Shown here: positions 6,631 through 13,068 of the stretch, piece by piece
Layout: every line of letters starts with the position of its first letter
Position numbering within the stretch: position 1 is the stretch's first letter
From: an uncultured Bacilli bacterium
GTDB taxonomy: Bacteria; Bacillota_I; Bacilli_A; RF39; UBA660
Direction: 5' to 3'
Length of the DNA: 14,210 nucleotides
NCBI GenBank assembly: GCA_934096175.1
Contig: CAKOLG010000030.1
Span: 1 to 14,210 of the forward strand
The notes under the pieces: model-generated
What the model saw: the letters and a program-made list of their open reading frames with translations, nothing else
The model's database searches: none
Told to the model about the DNA's origin: nothing
Made by a program: the position numbers and the translations under genes

Positions 6631-7542
6631 ATGGAAACAAAAAGAGTTATTTCTGAATTTTTAGCGGATAGACCTGAAGTCGTTGGTGCTTTTGGATATG
6701 GGTCTGGGGTTTTTAAACAAAGTAATTATAACGGAGAAGTTAAACCACAAATTGATTTGATTTTAGTAGTTGATAATATGCAAGATTGGCATAAAAAGAA
6801 TATTGCACAAAATCCAGGAGATTATTCTTTGATTGGGAAAGTCAGACTTAGTACTGTATCAAGAAAGAATATGAAAGGAAAAAATCATATTACGTATTGT
6901 GCTTTAATTAAATCTAACGATCGTTTGTTTAAGTTTGGTTTAATTGAAAAAGATGATTTTATTAGTGATTTAACTTCTTGGCAAAAATTTTATGTGGCAG
7001 GTAGGTTTCATAAACCTGTTTTGGAAGTAAAAAAAAATCCTTATTTAGATTCAGCAGTTTATAAAAATAGAAGAGCGGCTTTCTTAATTGCATGTATTTT
7101 ATCGGAAAAAAAGACTAATTTACATGATTTGTTTTGTAAAATATGTAGTTTATCTTATATAGGTGATTTTAGGATGGGAATAGCTGAAAATCCTAATAAA
7201 GTTAGAAATATTGTAGAGGGTAGTTTTGATTTGTTGCAAGAAATATATGGTGGATTTAGTAGATATGTTACGTATATTGGTAATCAGGAAGTAGAGATTA
7301 ATTATGATAAAGTTTTTAGTGATTTACATTTTTTACCTGAGGCTTTAACTAGTTATTTAGGTCATTCTATTAATGAGTTTAGGGATATTGAAGAATTTAG
7401 AAAAGCTATATTGACTTATTTGCATGATTGTAATTGTAAAGAAAGTATTAGTCAAGCTTTAAATGGTTTTTGGAATAATGGAATATTAAAGTCAGCACCA
7501 TATGTTGTTAGTAAATTATCAAAAAAATTTGTGAGAAATTAG
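6631..7542 (+). CDS. tam41: Tam41/Mmp37-type phosphatidate cytidylyltransferase (CDP-diacylglycerol synthase)
   Basis: Catalyses CTP + phosphatidic acid to CDP-diacylglycerol, the precursor of phosphatidylglycerol and cardiolipin. Tam41 is a soluble, membrane-peripheral nucleotidyltransferase-fold enzyme, unrelated to the polytopic CdsA. Counting from the ATG at 6631 (303 aa): GAFGYGSGVF (19-28) is the family nucleotidyltransferase signature, followed by PQIDLILVVD with Asp42 and Asp48 as likely metal ligands, then WHKKN (53-57), NPGDYS, and WQKFYVAGRFHKPV (117-130), all strongly reminiscent of yeast and mitochondrial Tam41. No transmembrane segment or targeting peptide is visible. The GTG nine bases upstream lies next to the Shine-Dalgarno (GGGAAAGAG), so ATG 6631 is chosen. 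The gene sits alone between its own promoter and terminator. Family call is confident from motifs; activity is inferred. Confidence 0.85.
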   Translation: METKRVISEFLADRPEVVGAFGYGSGVFKQSNYNGEVKPQIDLILVVDNMQDWHKKNIAQNPGDYSLIGKVRLSTVSRKNMKGKNHITYCALIKSNDRLFKFGLIEKDDFISDLTSWQKFYVAGRFHKPVLEVKKNPYLDSAVYKNRRAAFLIACILSEKKTNLHDLFCKICSLSYIGDFRMGIAENPNKVRNIVEGSFDLLQEIYGGFSRYVTYIGNQEVEINYDKVFSDLHFLPEALTSYLGHSINEFRDIEEFRKAILTYLHDCNCKESISQALNGFWNNGILKSAPYVVSKLSKKFVRN

Positions 7543-7562
7543 TTTTAACTAGTTTCTTTTTT
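7534..7562 (+). terminator. Terminator of the Tam41 gene
   Basis: AGAAATTAG (7534-7542) pairs with CTAGTTTCT (7549-7557), one T-G wobble, loop TTTTAA, followed by T. The TAG stop codon (7540-7542) forms part of the 5' arm. Confidence 0.75.
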
Positions 7563-7563
7563 C

Positions 7564-7592
7564 TTGTTTATGCAACAAATGTTTGGTATACT
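7564..7592 (+). promoter_or_regulatory. Promoter of xseAB
   Basis: TTGTTT (7564-7569), 17-nt spacer, TATACT (7587-7592) with an extended -10 TGG before it. Transcription would start near 7599, which argues that the ATG at 7602 is too close and that xseA begins at 7617. Confidence 0.7.
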
Positions 7593-7616
7593 TAAATAGT
7601 TATGAATGGTGATAGT

Positions 7617-8945
7617 ATGGATATTAAATATTATAGTATTACAGCTTTAAATAGAGCTATAAAGAATATGTTTGATAGTAAACCAGAGTTGAATAGAGTG
7701 TTTATTAAAGGAGAAATTAGTAATTTTAAACATCATACAAGAGGACATATGTATTTTACTTTGAAGGATGAAAATAGTAGGATAGCGGCGGTGATGTTTG
7801 AGACTGCGACACGTGGCTTAAAATTTGAACCTGAAGATGGAATGAAAGTTTTAGTTAGTGGTAGAGTTACTGTTTATGAAGCAAATGGTGGGTATCAAAT
7901 TTATGTAGATCAAATGGATTTAGATGGAATTGGTAATTTATATTTAGAGTATGAAAAATTAAAAAAAATGTTGCAAGCGCAAGGTTTGTTTGATTTAGAA
8001 CATAAAAAGCCTATTCCTAAATTTCCTAAAAAAATAGGGATAATTACTGCACCTACTGGAGCAGCAATTAGGGATATTTTGAGTACTATTAAAAGGAGAT
8101 ATCCGATTTGTGAAACAATTTTGTTCCCAGCTTTGGTGCAAGGCGTTGGTGCTAAGGAAAGTATTGTAAAACAATTACAGATTGCACAAGATTTTGATTT
8201 AGATGTGATTATTTGTGGTCGTGGTGGAGGATCAATCGAGGATTTATGGGCTTTTAATGAGGAATGTGTTGCAAGAGCTATTTATGCTTCTAAAATACCT
8301 ATAATAAGTGCAGTTGGACATGAAATTGATTTTACCATTGCTGATTTTGTGGCTGATTTGAGAGCGCCGACACCTACTGGGGCAGCGGAGATGGCTGTGC
8401 CAAATTTAGTTGATATAAAAAATATTATTGGACAATATAAGATAAGATTAAATGAAAATATTAAAAGTATAATGTTATTTAAGACGAAAAAGTTAGATGC
8501 TTTAAAAAATAGTTTTATTTTGAAAAATCCAATGACTATGTATGAAGTTAAAGAACAAAAACTTGATAATCTGATTGATGTATTAAATAAAACTATTATT
8601 AAATTTATTAATGATTATAAGTTAAGACTAACAAATATAAAAACGAGTTATGTTTTAAAAAATCCATTAAAAAATTATGAAACTAAAAGAGTTGAAGTAA
8701 CAAAGTATAAAGATTTATTAAAAAAAATTATAGTTAGTAATTTAAAAAATAATAATTATAAATATAATATTTTAGTAAATAAATTGGAATTATTAAATCC
8801 AGTTAATGTATTAAGTAAAGGATATAGCTTAGTTACTATAGATGGTAAAGTCGTTAAATCTAATAAAGATTTGAAAGTAAATGATAATATTGATATAAGG
8901 TTATCTGATGGTAATGTTAAAGCAATTGTAAAGGAGATAGAGTAA
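7617..8945 (+). CDS. xseA: Exodeoxyribonuclease VII large subunit
   Basis: Catalytic subunit of the XseA-XseB nuclease that degrades single-stranded DNA in both directions to oligonucleotides, acting in repair and DNA processing. Counting from ATG 7617 (442 aa): N-terminal OB fold 1-100 (KGEISNFKHHTRGHMYFTLK), linker, catalytic domain 130-260 with GIITAPTGAAIRDI (D153), GRGGGSIEDLWAFN (201-214) and GHEIDFTIADFVADLRAPTP (234-253), matching the E. coli Asp155/Arg205/His238/Asp240 set. A long coiled-coil region follows with a (I/V/E)L(K/L)NP motif at 301, 346 and 391, an exact 45-residue period, then the conserved tail LSKGYSLVTIDG. ATG 7617 is preferred over ATG 7602 because GGTGAT lies at 7608-7613 and the predicted transcript starts at about 7599. 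It is followed one base later by xseB. Confidence 0.96.
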   Translation: MDIKYYSITALNRAIKNMFDSKPELNRVFIKGEISNFKHHTRGHMYFTLKDENSRIAAVMFETATRGLKFEPEDGMKVLVSGRVTVYEANGGYQIYVDQMDLDGIGNLYLEYEKLKKMLQAQGLFDLEHKKPIPKFPKKIGIITAPTGAAIRDILSTIKRRYPICETILFPALVQGVGAKESIVKQLQIAQDFDLDVIICGRGGGSIEDLWAFNEECVARAIYASKIPIISAVGHEIDFTIADFVADLRAPTPTGAAEMAVPNLVDIKNIIGQYKIRLNENIKSIMLFKTKKLDALKNSFILKNPMTMYEVKEQKLDNLIDVLNKTIIKFINDYKLRLTNIKTSYVLKNPLKNYETKRVEVTKYKDLLKKIIVSNLKNNNYKYNILVNKLELLNPVNVLSKGYSLVTIDGKVVKSNKDLKVNDNIDIRLSDGNVKAIVKEIE

Positions 8946-8946
8946 T

Positions 8947-9174
8947 ATGGCAAAAATTGAAGGAAAGACATTTGAAGAGTCTTTAGTTGAACTTGAAAAT
9001 ATTGTAAAAGAATTAGAAAATGGTAGTATTGATTTAGATAAAGCGATTGTGAAATATGGAGAAGCAATGAAATTAGCTAAAAATTGCAGTGATAAACTTG
9101 ATAATGCAACCGAAAAAGTAAATCAAATATTAAAAGAAAATGGTGAATTAGAGGAATTTAGGATTGAAGAGTAA
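8947..9174 (+). CDS. xseB: Exodeoxyribonuclease VII small subunit
   Basis: 75-residue helical hairpin protein; several copies wrap the coiled-coil region of XseA and are needed for exonuclease VII activity. The family pattern is clear: FEESLVELENIVKELENGSIDLDKAIVKYGEAMKLA (quoted here in part as FEESLVELE, LENGSIDLD and YGEAMKLA), with the C-terminal acidic tail ELEEFRIEE. Length is normal for the family. It starts one base after the xseA stop, with AAGGAG at 8931-8936 inside the end of xseA, 10 nt before the ATG, so the two are translated from one message and probably coupled. A terminator hairpin follows directly at its stop codon, closing the operon. Confidence 0.95.
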   Translation: MAKIEGKTFEESLVELENIVKELENGSIDLDKAIVKYGEAMKLAKNCSDKLDNATEKVNQILKENGELEEFRIEE

Positions 9175-9188
9175 TTCTTCTTTTTTTT
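9166..9188 (+). terminator. Terminator of xseAB
   Basis: Short stem GAAGA (9166-9170) with TCTTC (9176-9180), loop GTAAT holding the xseB stop codon (9172-9174), then eight T (9181-9188). The stem is short, the U-tract strong. Confidence 0.65.
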
Positions 9189-9216
9189 GTTTAAAATTAT
9201 TTACTTTTGTGATATA
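9187..9216 (+). promoter_or_regulatory. Weak candidate promoter of the first WG-repeat gene
   Basis: TTGTTT (9187-9192), 18-nt spacer, TGT-GATATA (extended -10, hexamer 9211-9216). The hexamer is poor; proposed because the xseAB terminator lies just upstream and the gene needs a start signal. Confidence 0.3.
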
Positions 9217-9241
9217 TTATTAATAATATGAGGTGATAAGG

Positions 9242-10909
9242 ATGGCAAAAGATGATAAAGCAAAAGATATTGTTGCTAGTGATGAAAGTGTAAAAACAGA
9301 AACAGAAATTGTAACAGATAATAAAGAAACTAAAAAACAAAAAAGAAAGGGCGAATTTAAGGCATTTTTAATTTTATTATTAATTATTGGAATTGCAGCT
9401 GGTGCTTGCTGGTACTGGTATAAATATATTTATGATGCAAATAAGGGTTCTAAAAATAATGAAGTTAAAGAGGAAACTAAAACTGATACTAATTATGAAG
9501 TTGTTTCATATGAATCAAATGGTCAATTATCTGTGTTTGGTGAATATGTAGTTGAAACTAAAGATAATAAAATAGTTAAAGTTTTAGATTTGGCGACGAA
9601 TGTATTATTTGAAGGTAAATTGGAATATTACGATATTTATCTTGATAAAAATGGTAATTTATATGCTTATATAAATGATGCTTCTGATTATGGAAATAAT
9701 TTAGTAGTTTATAAATTTGAAAACGGAAAATTTAATGAAGAAATAAATTTAAATAAAACTTCAGTTTATTATTCTCCATTAATTTATGATGTTAATAATG
9801 TTTTATTAGGATTTGTTGGTTATTCAGCTACTAATGATGCGATAGATGAAGATTATGAAATTAAAAATACATTATATTTACTTGGAAATGAAGAAATTGA
9901 ATTAGGAGATTTTTATTTGACAGGTGATGGTGTTACATTAAGTCTAGGTGATGATTTATTTACTGATAGTGATAGGTATGTAATTGCTGCAAAGGGTAGT
10001 GGAACTTCAAGTGTTTATGGTGTATATGATTTGAAAGATCATAAATTAGCAATTGACCTTAATTATGAAAGGTTATATAGATCTAATGGTGATACTTATG
10101 TAGCTATTAAAGACGGTAGATCAGGAATTATTGATCTTAATTTAAAAAAATTAGTAGATTTTAATTATGATTTTATTGATGTTAATGATGATTATTATGT
10201 TGTTGGTAAAGATAATAAAATGGCAATTATGAAAAGTGATTATACATTATTGACTGATTTTGTGTTTGATTATCAAGATGCTGGTTTTGATATAGAATAT
10301 TCATATCTTTTATGTTGTGCGTCTTTTAACACGTTTGCTTCTTATAAAATAAATGATAAGATTGTCTTAGTTACAAATGATAATGAAGAGTTTTATGGAC
10401 GCTTAGATTATAAAAACCATACTGCTTATGTTATAGGTGCTGATGGTAAATATACTACTATTGAACAAAATATGTTTAGTTATAATTATGATACAGGATT
10501 AATATATTCATATAGTCGTGATTCGCATAGTTATTCTATTTATGATAATGATTTAAAGGAAATGTATAAAATCGATGTTACAAATTATGATTTTGATGAT
10601 GTGCCACTATTAACATTGGTTAATAAAACAACTATTAAGTTAAATGGTACCCATTCATCATTATATGATTATGCAACAGGTAAAGAACTAAAAGAAGAAG
10701 CTGAATTTAATTATGAATTTGGTGTTGTGAAATTAAATTATAAACCAAGTGATAACATTTTAAATATTGTAGTAAATGAGAAAAAATATGAATTTAATGT
10801 TACAGAATTTAATTTTTATGATAATTTTGCTAAAATAGGTGATCAAAATTTCTATATTGTAAGCTATGATAAAAATTATATTTATATTTCTTTAAAGAAA
10901 AGCGAGTAA
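9242..10909 (+). CDS. Single-pass membrane protein with WG-repeat-like extracellular domain (paralog 1)
   Basis: I do not recognise a named family over the full length. Counting from ATG 9242 (555 aa): a Lys-rich, low-complexity cytoplasmic tail of about 40 residues (ending KKQKRKGEFK), one transmembrane helix at about 41-60, then some 490 residues, acidic and rich in Tyr, Asp and Asn, predicted outside by the positive-inside rule. Residues about 256-342 show repeats of the form (Y)GVYDL...GIIDLNLKKL...NKMAIMKSDYTLL, each a short beta unit followed by a turn; this resembles WG/beta-propeller-like repeats. The next gene encodes a shorter relative. ATG 9242 is used because AGGTGATA (9231-9238) is its ribosome binding site; the GTG at 9233 lies within that site. 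Role unknown; surface binding or sensing is possible. Confidence 0.75.
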   Translation: MAKDDKAKDIVASDESVKTETEIVTDNKETKKQKRKGEFKAFLILLLIIGIAAGACWYWYKYIYDANKGSKNNEVKEETKTDTNYEVVSYESNGQLSVFGEYVVETKDNKIVKVLDLATNVLFEGKLEYYDIYLDKNGNLYAYINDASDYGNNLVVYKFENGKFNEEINLNKTSVYYSPLIYDVNNVLLGFVGYSATNDAIDEDYEIKNTLYLLGNEEIELGDFYLTGDGVTLSLGDDLFTDSDRYVIAAKGSGTSSVYGVYDLKDHKLAIDLNYERLYRSNGDTYVAIKDGRSGIIDLNLKKLVDFNYDFIDVNDDYYVVGKDNKMAIMKSDYTLLTDFVFDYQDAGFDIEYSYLLCCASFNTFASYKINDKIVLVTNDNEEFYGRLDYKNHTAYVIGADGKYTTIEQNMFSYNYDTGLIYSYSRDSHSYSIYDNDLKEMYKIDVTNYDFDDVPLLTLVNKTTIKLNGTHSSLYDYATGKELKEEAEFNYEFGVVKLNYKPSDNILNIVVNEKKYEFNVTEFNFYDNFAKIGDQNFYIVSYDKNYIYISLKKSE

Positions 10910-10922
10910 AATCGCTTTTTTT
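10898..10922 (+). terminator. Terminator between the two WG-repeat genes
   Basis: AAAAGCGA (10898-10905) pairs with TCGCTTTT (10912-10919), T-run 10916-10922. The stop codon TAA (10907-10909) is in the 6-nt loop. Confidence 0.85.
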
Positions 10923-10935
10923 AATGTCTTTTTTA

Positions 10936-10944
10936 TGGTATATT
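10936..10944 (+). promoter_or_regulatory. Extended -10 promoter of the second WG-repeat gene
   Basis: TGG-TATATT (10936-10944); start expected near 10951, just before the ribosome binding site GAAGTGATAA. No clear -35. The preceding strong terminator makes a separate promoter likely. Confidence 0.4.
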
Positions 10945-10962
10945 TAAAATGAAGTGATAATA

Positions 10963-12402
10963 ATGATTGAAGATAATAAAAATAGAATTATTTTAGTATT
11001 TACCGTAATTACTTTACTGTTGAGTGTTTTAATAATTTCGATAGTTTTAGTGTGGCAAAATCAGAAAAAGAGTAAAAATAGTTTGAATGTTACGTTTAAA
11101 CAGATTTATTTAACCGATTATGAAGTAGATTTTTTAGATGATGATTATTTTTATACTTTTTTTAATAATAAATTGATGACATTTATAAATAAGAATGGTA
11201 AGGAAGTTTATTCTTCAAATGAAGGTATTTATTTTGATGGAATTTATAAGTTAAATAATGAAAGTTATTTGATTTATGCTAATGTAGATAATAATTTATA
11301 TACTTATATATTTAATGGAAAAGATTTTTCTAGTTATTTTACTAAAATAGATGTTGGAACTGTGAAACCTTTAATTATGAAGAAAGATAATGATTCATAT
11401 ATTATAGGATTTGTTAGTAATAAAGATGATGGAATTTATATTTATAATACTAATAAAGAGGAGTTATTTATTGAAAGTAGTAAGTTTATTGGTAATAATG
11501 AAGATGATAAAGCTTATTATGTAAATAATAATTATTTTGTTATTGAAAATAGAGATAATTTAAGAGGGGTTATTGATAGTAATGGTAGTGTAGTTATTCC
11601 ATGCGATTATATAGATATTATAAGTAGCATTGATGATAATTTTATTGTATTAAATAAAAGTAATAAATATGGAGTATTAGATAAAAGTAATAAAGTAATA
11701 GTTGATTTTATTTATAAAGTAATTTATGAAGAAAAAGATAATTATTTAATGGTTAATCAAAAAAATAAAATGGCTTTGTTTGATCGAGATTTTAAACAGT
11801 TACTTGATTTTAAAATGAATTATAATACTAATATTGATTTTAATTTACGAAAAGATAATAATAGTTTAAAAATAGAATGTGTTGAAGGATATATTTATGT
11901 TGTAAATAATTATTTAGAAGATTTTAATGATGTTGATTATAAGTATCATAATATGTATAAAATAAAAGATAAAAAAATAGTTGATAATATAAAACAAGTT
12001 GGTTTTGGATTTGATGGTATATTATATACGTATGATGAAGAATATTTGATTAAATTTTATGGAATAGATGAGATAGTAAGTGAGTTAAACTTAAAAGATG
12101 TTTCTAAAATAAAAAATGTTGAGAAAATTAATGAGAATATTATTGAAATTAATTATTTTAATAATGAAGGTAATTTAATAAGTAAATATTATGATTTAAA
12201 TATGAAAGAAATTACATTTGATGGAAGTTTAGTTATTAAGGCTGATAATTATTACGGATTTATTAGAGAAGGAGATTTAAAAGTTTTGGTGATTGTAGAT
12301 AAAGATAATAATGAAGTTAGAAGTATTAAAGGTAACAGTTTTAAAATAAAAGGAAATTATATTATTGTCGATAAAGGAATTTATGAAATTGTACAAAGAT
12401 AA
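10963..12402 (+). CDS. Single-pass membrane protein with WG repeats (paralog 2)
   Basis: Counting from ATG 10963 (479 aa): very short N-terminus (MIEDNKNR), one transmembrane helix at about 9-31, then about 445 residues, probably extracellular, extremely rich in Asn, Asp, Lys, Tyr and Ile. Residues about 200-287 show clear WG-type units: RGVIDSNGSVVIPCDYID, then KYGVLDKSNKVIVDFIYK, then NKMALFDRDFKQLLDF. The NKMA unit (268-271) aligns with NKMA of the preceding protein (325-328), with the same flanking VDF(N/I)Y and LxDF pattern, so the genes are tandem duplicates that diverged strongly. ATG 10963 is chosen because the GTG at 10954 is part of the GAAGTGATAA ribosome binding site. The stop codon is inside a strong hairpin. 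Function unknown. Confidence 0.75.
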   Translation: MIEDNKNRIILVFTVITLLLSVLIISIVLVWQNQKKSKNSLNVTFKQIYLTDYEVDFLDDDYFYTFFNNKLMTFINKNGKEVYSSNEGIYFDGIYKLNNESYLIYANVDNNLYTYIFNGKDFSSYFTKIDVGTVKPLIMKKDNDSYIIGFVSNKDDGIYIYNTNKEELFIESSKFIGNNEDDKAYYVNNNYFVIENRDNLRGVIDSNGSVVIPCDYIDIISSIDDNFIVLNKSNKYGVLDKSNKVIVDFIYKVIYEEKDNYLMVNQKNKMALFDRDFKQLLDFKMNYNTNIDFNLRKDNNSLKIECVEGYIYVVNNYLEDFNDVDYKYHNMYKIKDKKIVDNIKQVGFGFDGILYTYDEEYLIKFYGIDEIVSELNLKDVSKIKNVEKINENIIEINYFNNEGNLISKYYDLNMKEITFDGSLVIKADNYYGFIREGDLKVLVIVDKDNNEVRSIKGNSFKIKGNYIIVDKGIYEIVQR

Positions 12403-12421
12403 GAAAACTTATCTTTGTACA
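12390..12421 (+). other. Perfect 13-14-bp hairpin at a gene end, without U-tract
   Basis: GTACAAAGATAAG (12391-12403) and CTTATCTTTGTAC (12408-12420) pair perfectly around AAAA; T12390-A12421 adds one pair. It contains the stop codon of the WG-repeat gene (12400-12402) and abuts AGGAGG (12421-12426). Without a T-run it is a weak intrinsic terminator; readthrough into the next gene is likely. Confidence 0.75.
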
Positions 12422-12428
12422 GGAGGTT

Positions 12429-12947
12429 TATACACTAGAAAAATTAAAATTATTATTTTTTGAGTTAGATAATCTTTTGACTGAAGAAGATAAAAAAGAA
12501 TTAAATAAAATTGTTGCTTGTGATAATGTGTCTTGCTTGTGTTTAAAGGATAACCTGTTTGATTATTTAGATAATAATAAATTGATGGATTTTATAAATA
12601 AATTTCATAATAATTCAAAAAAATGGATAAGGGTTAGACAAACAAATGATAAAACTACAATAGCAGTTAAGCATATTCTAGTTAATAAGGGGGGGTGAAC
12701 TTCAACAAATGTTAGAAACTGAAGCTGAGGTTTCAAGTATAAATGAAACGAATAATTTGCTTGAAGCATTAGGTATGTTGAAATTGAAGGCGAATCCGAA
12801 GATGATTTAAAAAATATATTGAATAAATTAGGCTATTCAATGAAAGATACAGTCTCATGTACCGCTGATGAGGTAAATGAAAGGTATGGATTATCAATGT
12901 TTGATAGCCGCGAAATAAAATTTGAAAACTACAAGAATGCCGATTAA
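12429..12947 (+). pseudogene. Frameshifted CYTH-domain (class IV adenylate cyclase-like/triphosphate tunnel) gene
   Basis: Three collinear pieces in two frames make one CYTH-like protein. Piece A, from about 12429 to 12688, ends with KKWIRVRQTNDKTTIAVKH. At the G7 run (12689-12695) the frame shifts, and without the shift it stops at TGA 12696. Piece B (12694-12773) reads GELQQMLETEAEVSSI...NNLLEALG. A missing base near 12773 then restores the first frame, and piece C (12774-12947) reads VEIEGESEDDLKNILNKLG...ADEVNERYGLSMFD. WIRVR, the ExExxV pattern, LGxVEIEG and the C-terminal YG(L/I) segment are typical of class IV adenylate cyclase-like CYTH proteins, which bind triphosphates through charged tunnel residues. 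The N-terminal ExExK signature is not visible, and AGGAGG (12421-12426) has no ATG/GTG/TTG behind it; the first in-frame start is TTG at 12477. Either a decaying gene or sequencing errors at homopolymers. Confidence 0.7.
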
Positions 12948-12958
12948 TTGGCATTTTT
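12936..12958 (+). terminator. Terminator of the CYTH-like gene
   Basis: AATGCCGA (12936-12943) pairs with TTGGCATT (12948-12955), one G-T wobble, loop TTAA; T-run to 12958. The TAA (12945-12947) that ends piece C lies in the loop, which supports that frame as the real gene end. Confidence 0.8.
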
Positions 12959-13010
12959 AATTGCCTTTATAATTATAATAGTAGACTTGTTGTAGCTTGG
13001 TATATTTACT

Positions 13011-13034
13011 ATTTATATCATGTATGATATAAAT
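13011..13034. promoter_or_regulatory. Perfect 24-bp palindrome, candidate operator
   Basis: ATTTATATCAT (13011-13021), centre GT, ATGATATAAAT (13024-13034): 11-bp perfect arms. It fills the spacer of the HAD gene promoter and touches the -10 box. The geometry suits a dimeric repressor; no regulator gene is in the window. Confidence 0.6.
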
Positions 13035-13040
13035 TATAAT
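13012..13040 (+). promoter_or_regulatory. Promoter of the HAD gene
   Basis: TATAAT (13035-13040) with TTTATA (13012-13017) 17 nt upstream. The -35 is weak and lies inside the palindrome, so occupancy of the palindrome would block polymerase. Confidence 0.5.
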
Positions 13041-13068
13041 AGAAATTTAATTATTAAGGAGAAGCATT

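Noticed and set aside
8756..9067. Minus-strand open frame of about 100 codons across the xseA-xseB junction
   Set aside because: Both plus-strand genes are confidently identified here; the antisense frame is Leu/Ser/Tyr-rich as expected from the reverse of AT-rich code, without a start signal.
12689..12695. G7 run as a true phase-variation switch or programmed frameshift
   Set aside because: A single slippage would not restore the gene because a second, non-homopolymer shift near 12773 is also needed and the start codon seems lost. Decay or sequencing error explains both more simply.
12769..12954. Minus-strand open frame opposite the CYTH-like gene
   Set aside because: The plus-strand pieces have clear CYTH similarity and a matching terminator; the antisense peptide has no recognisable feature.
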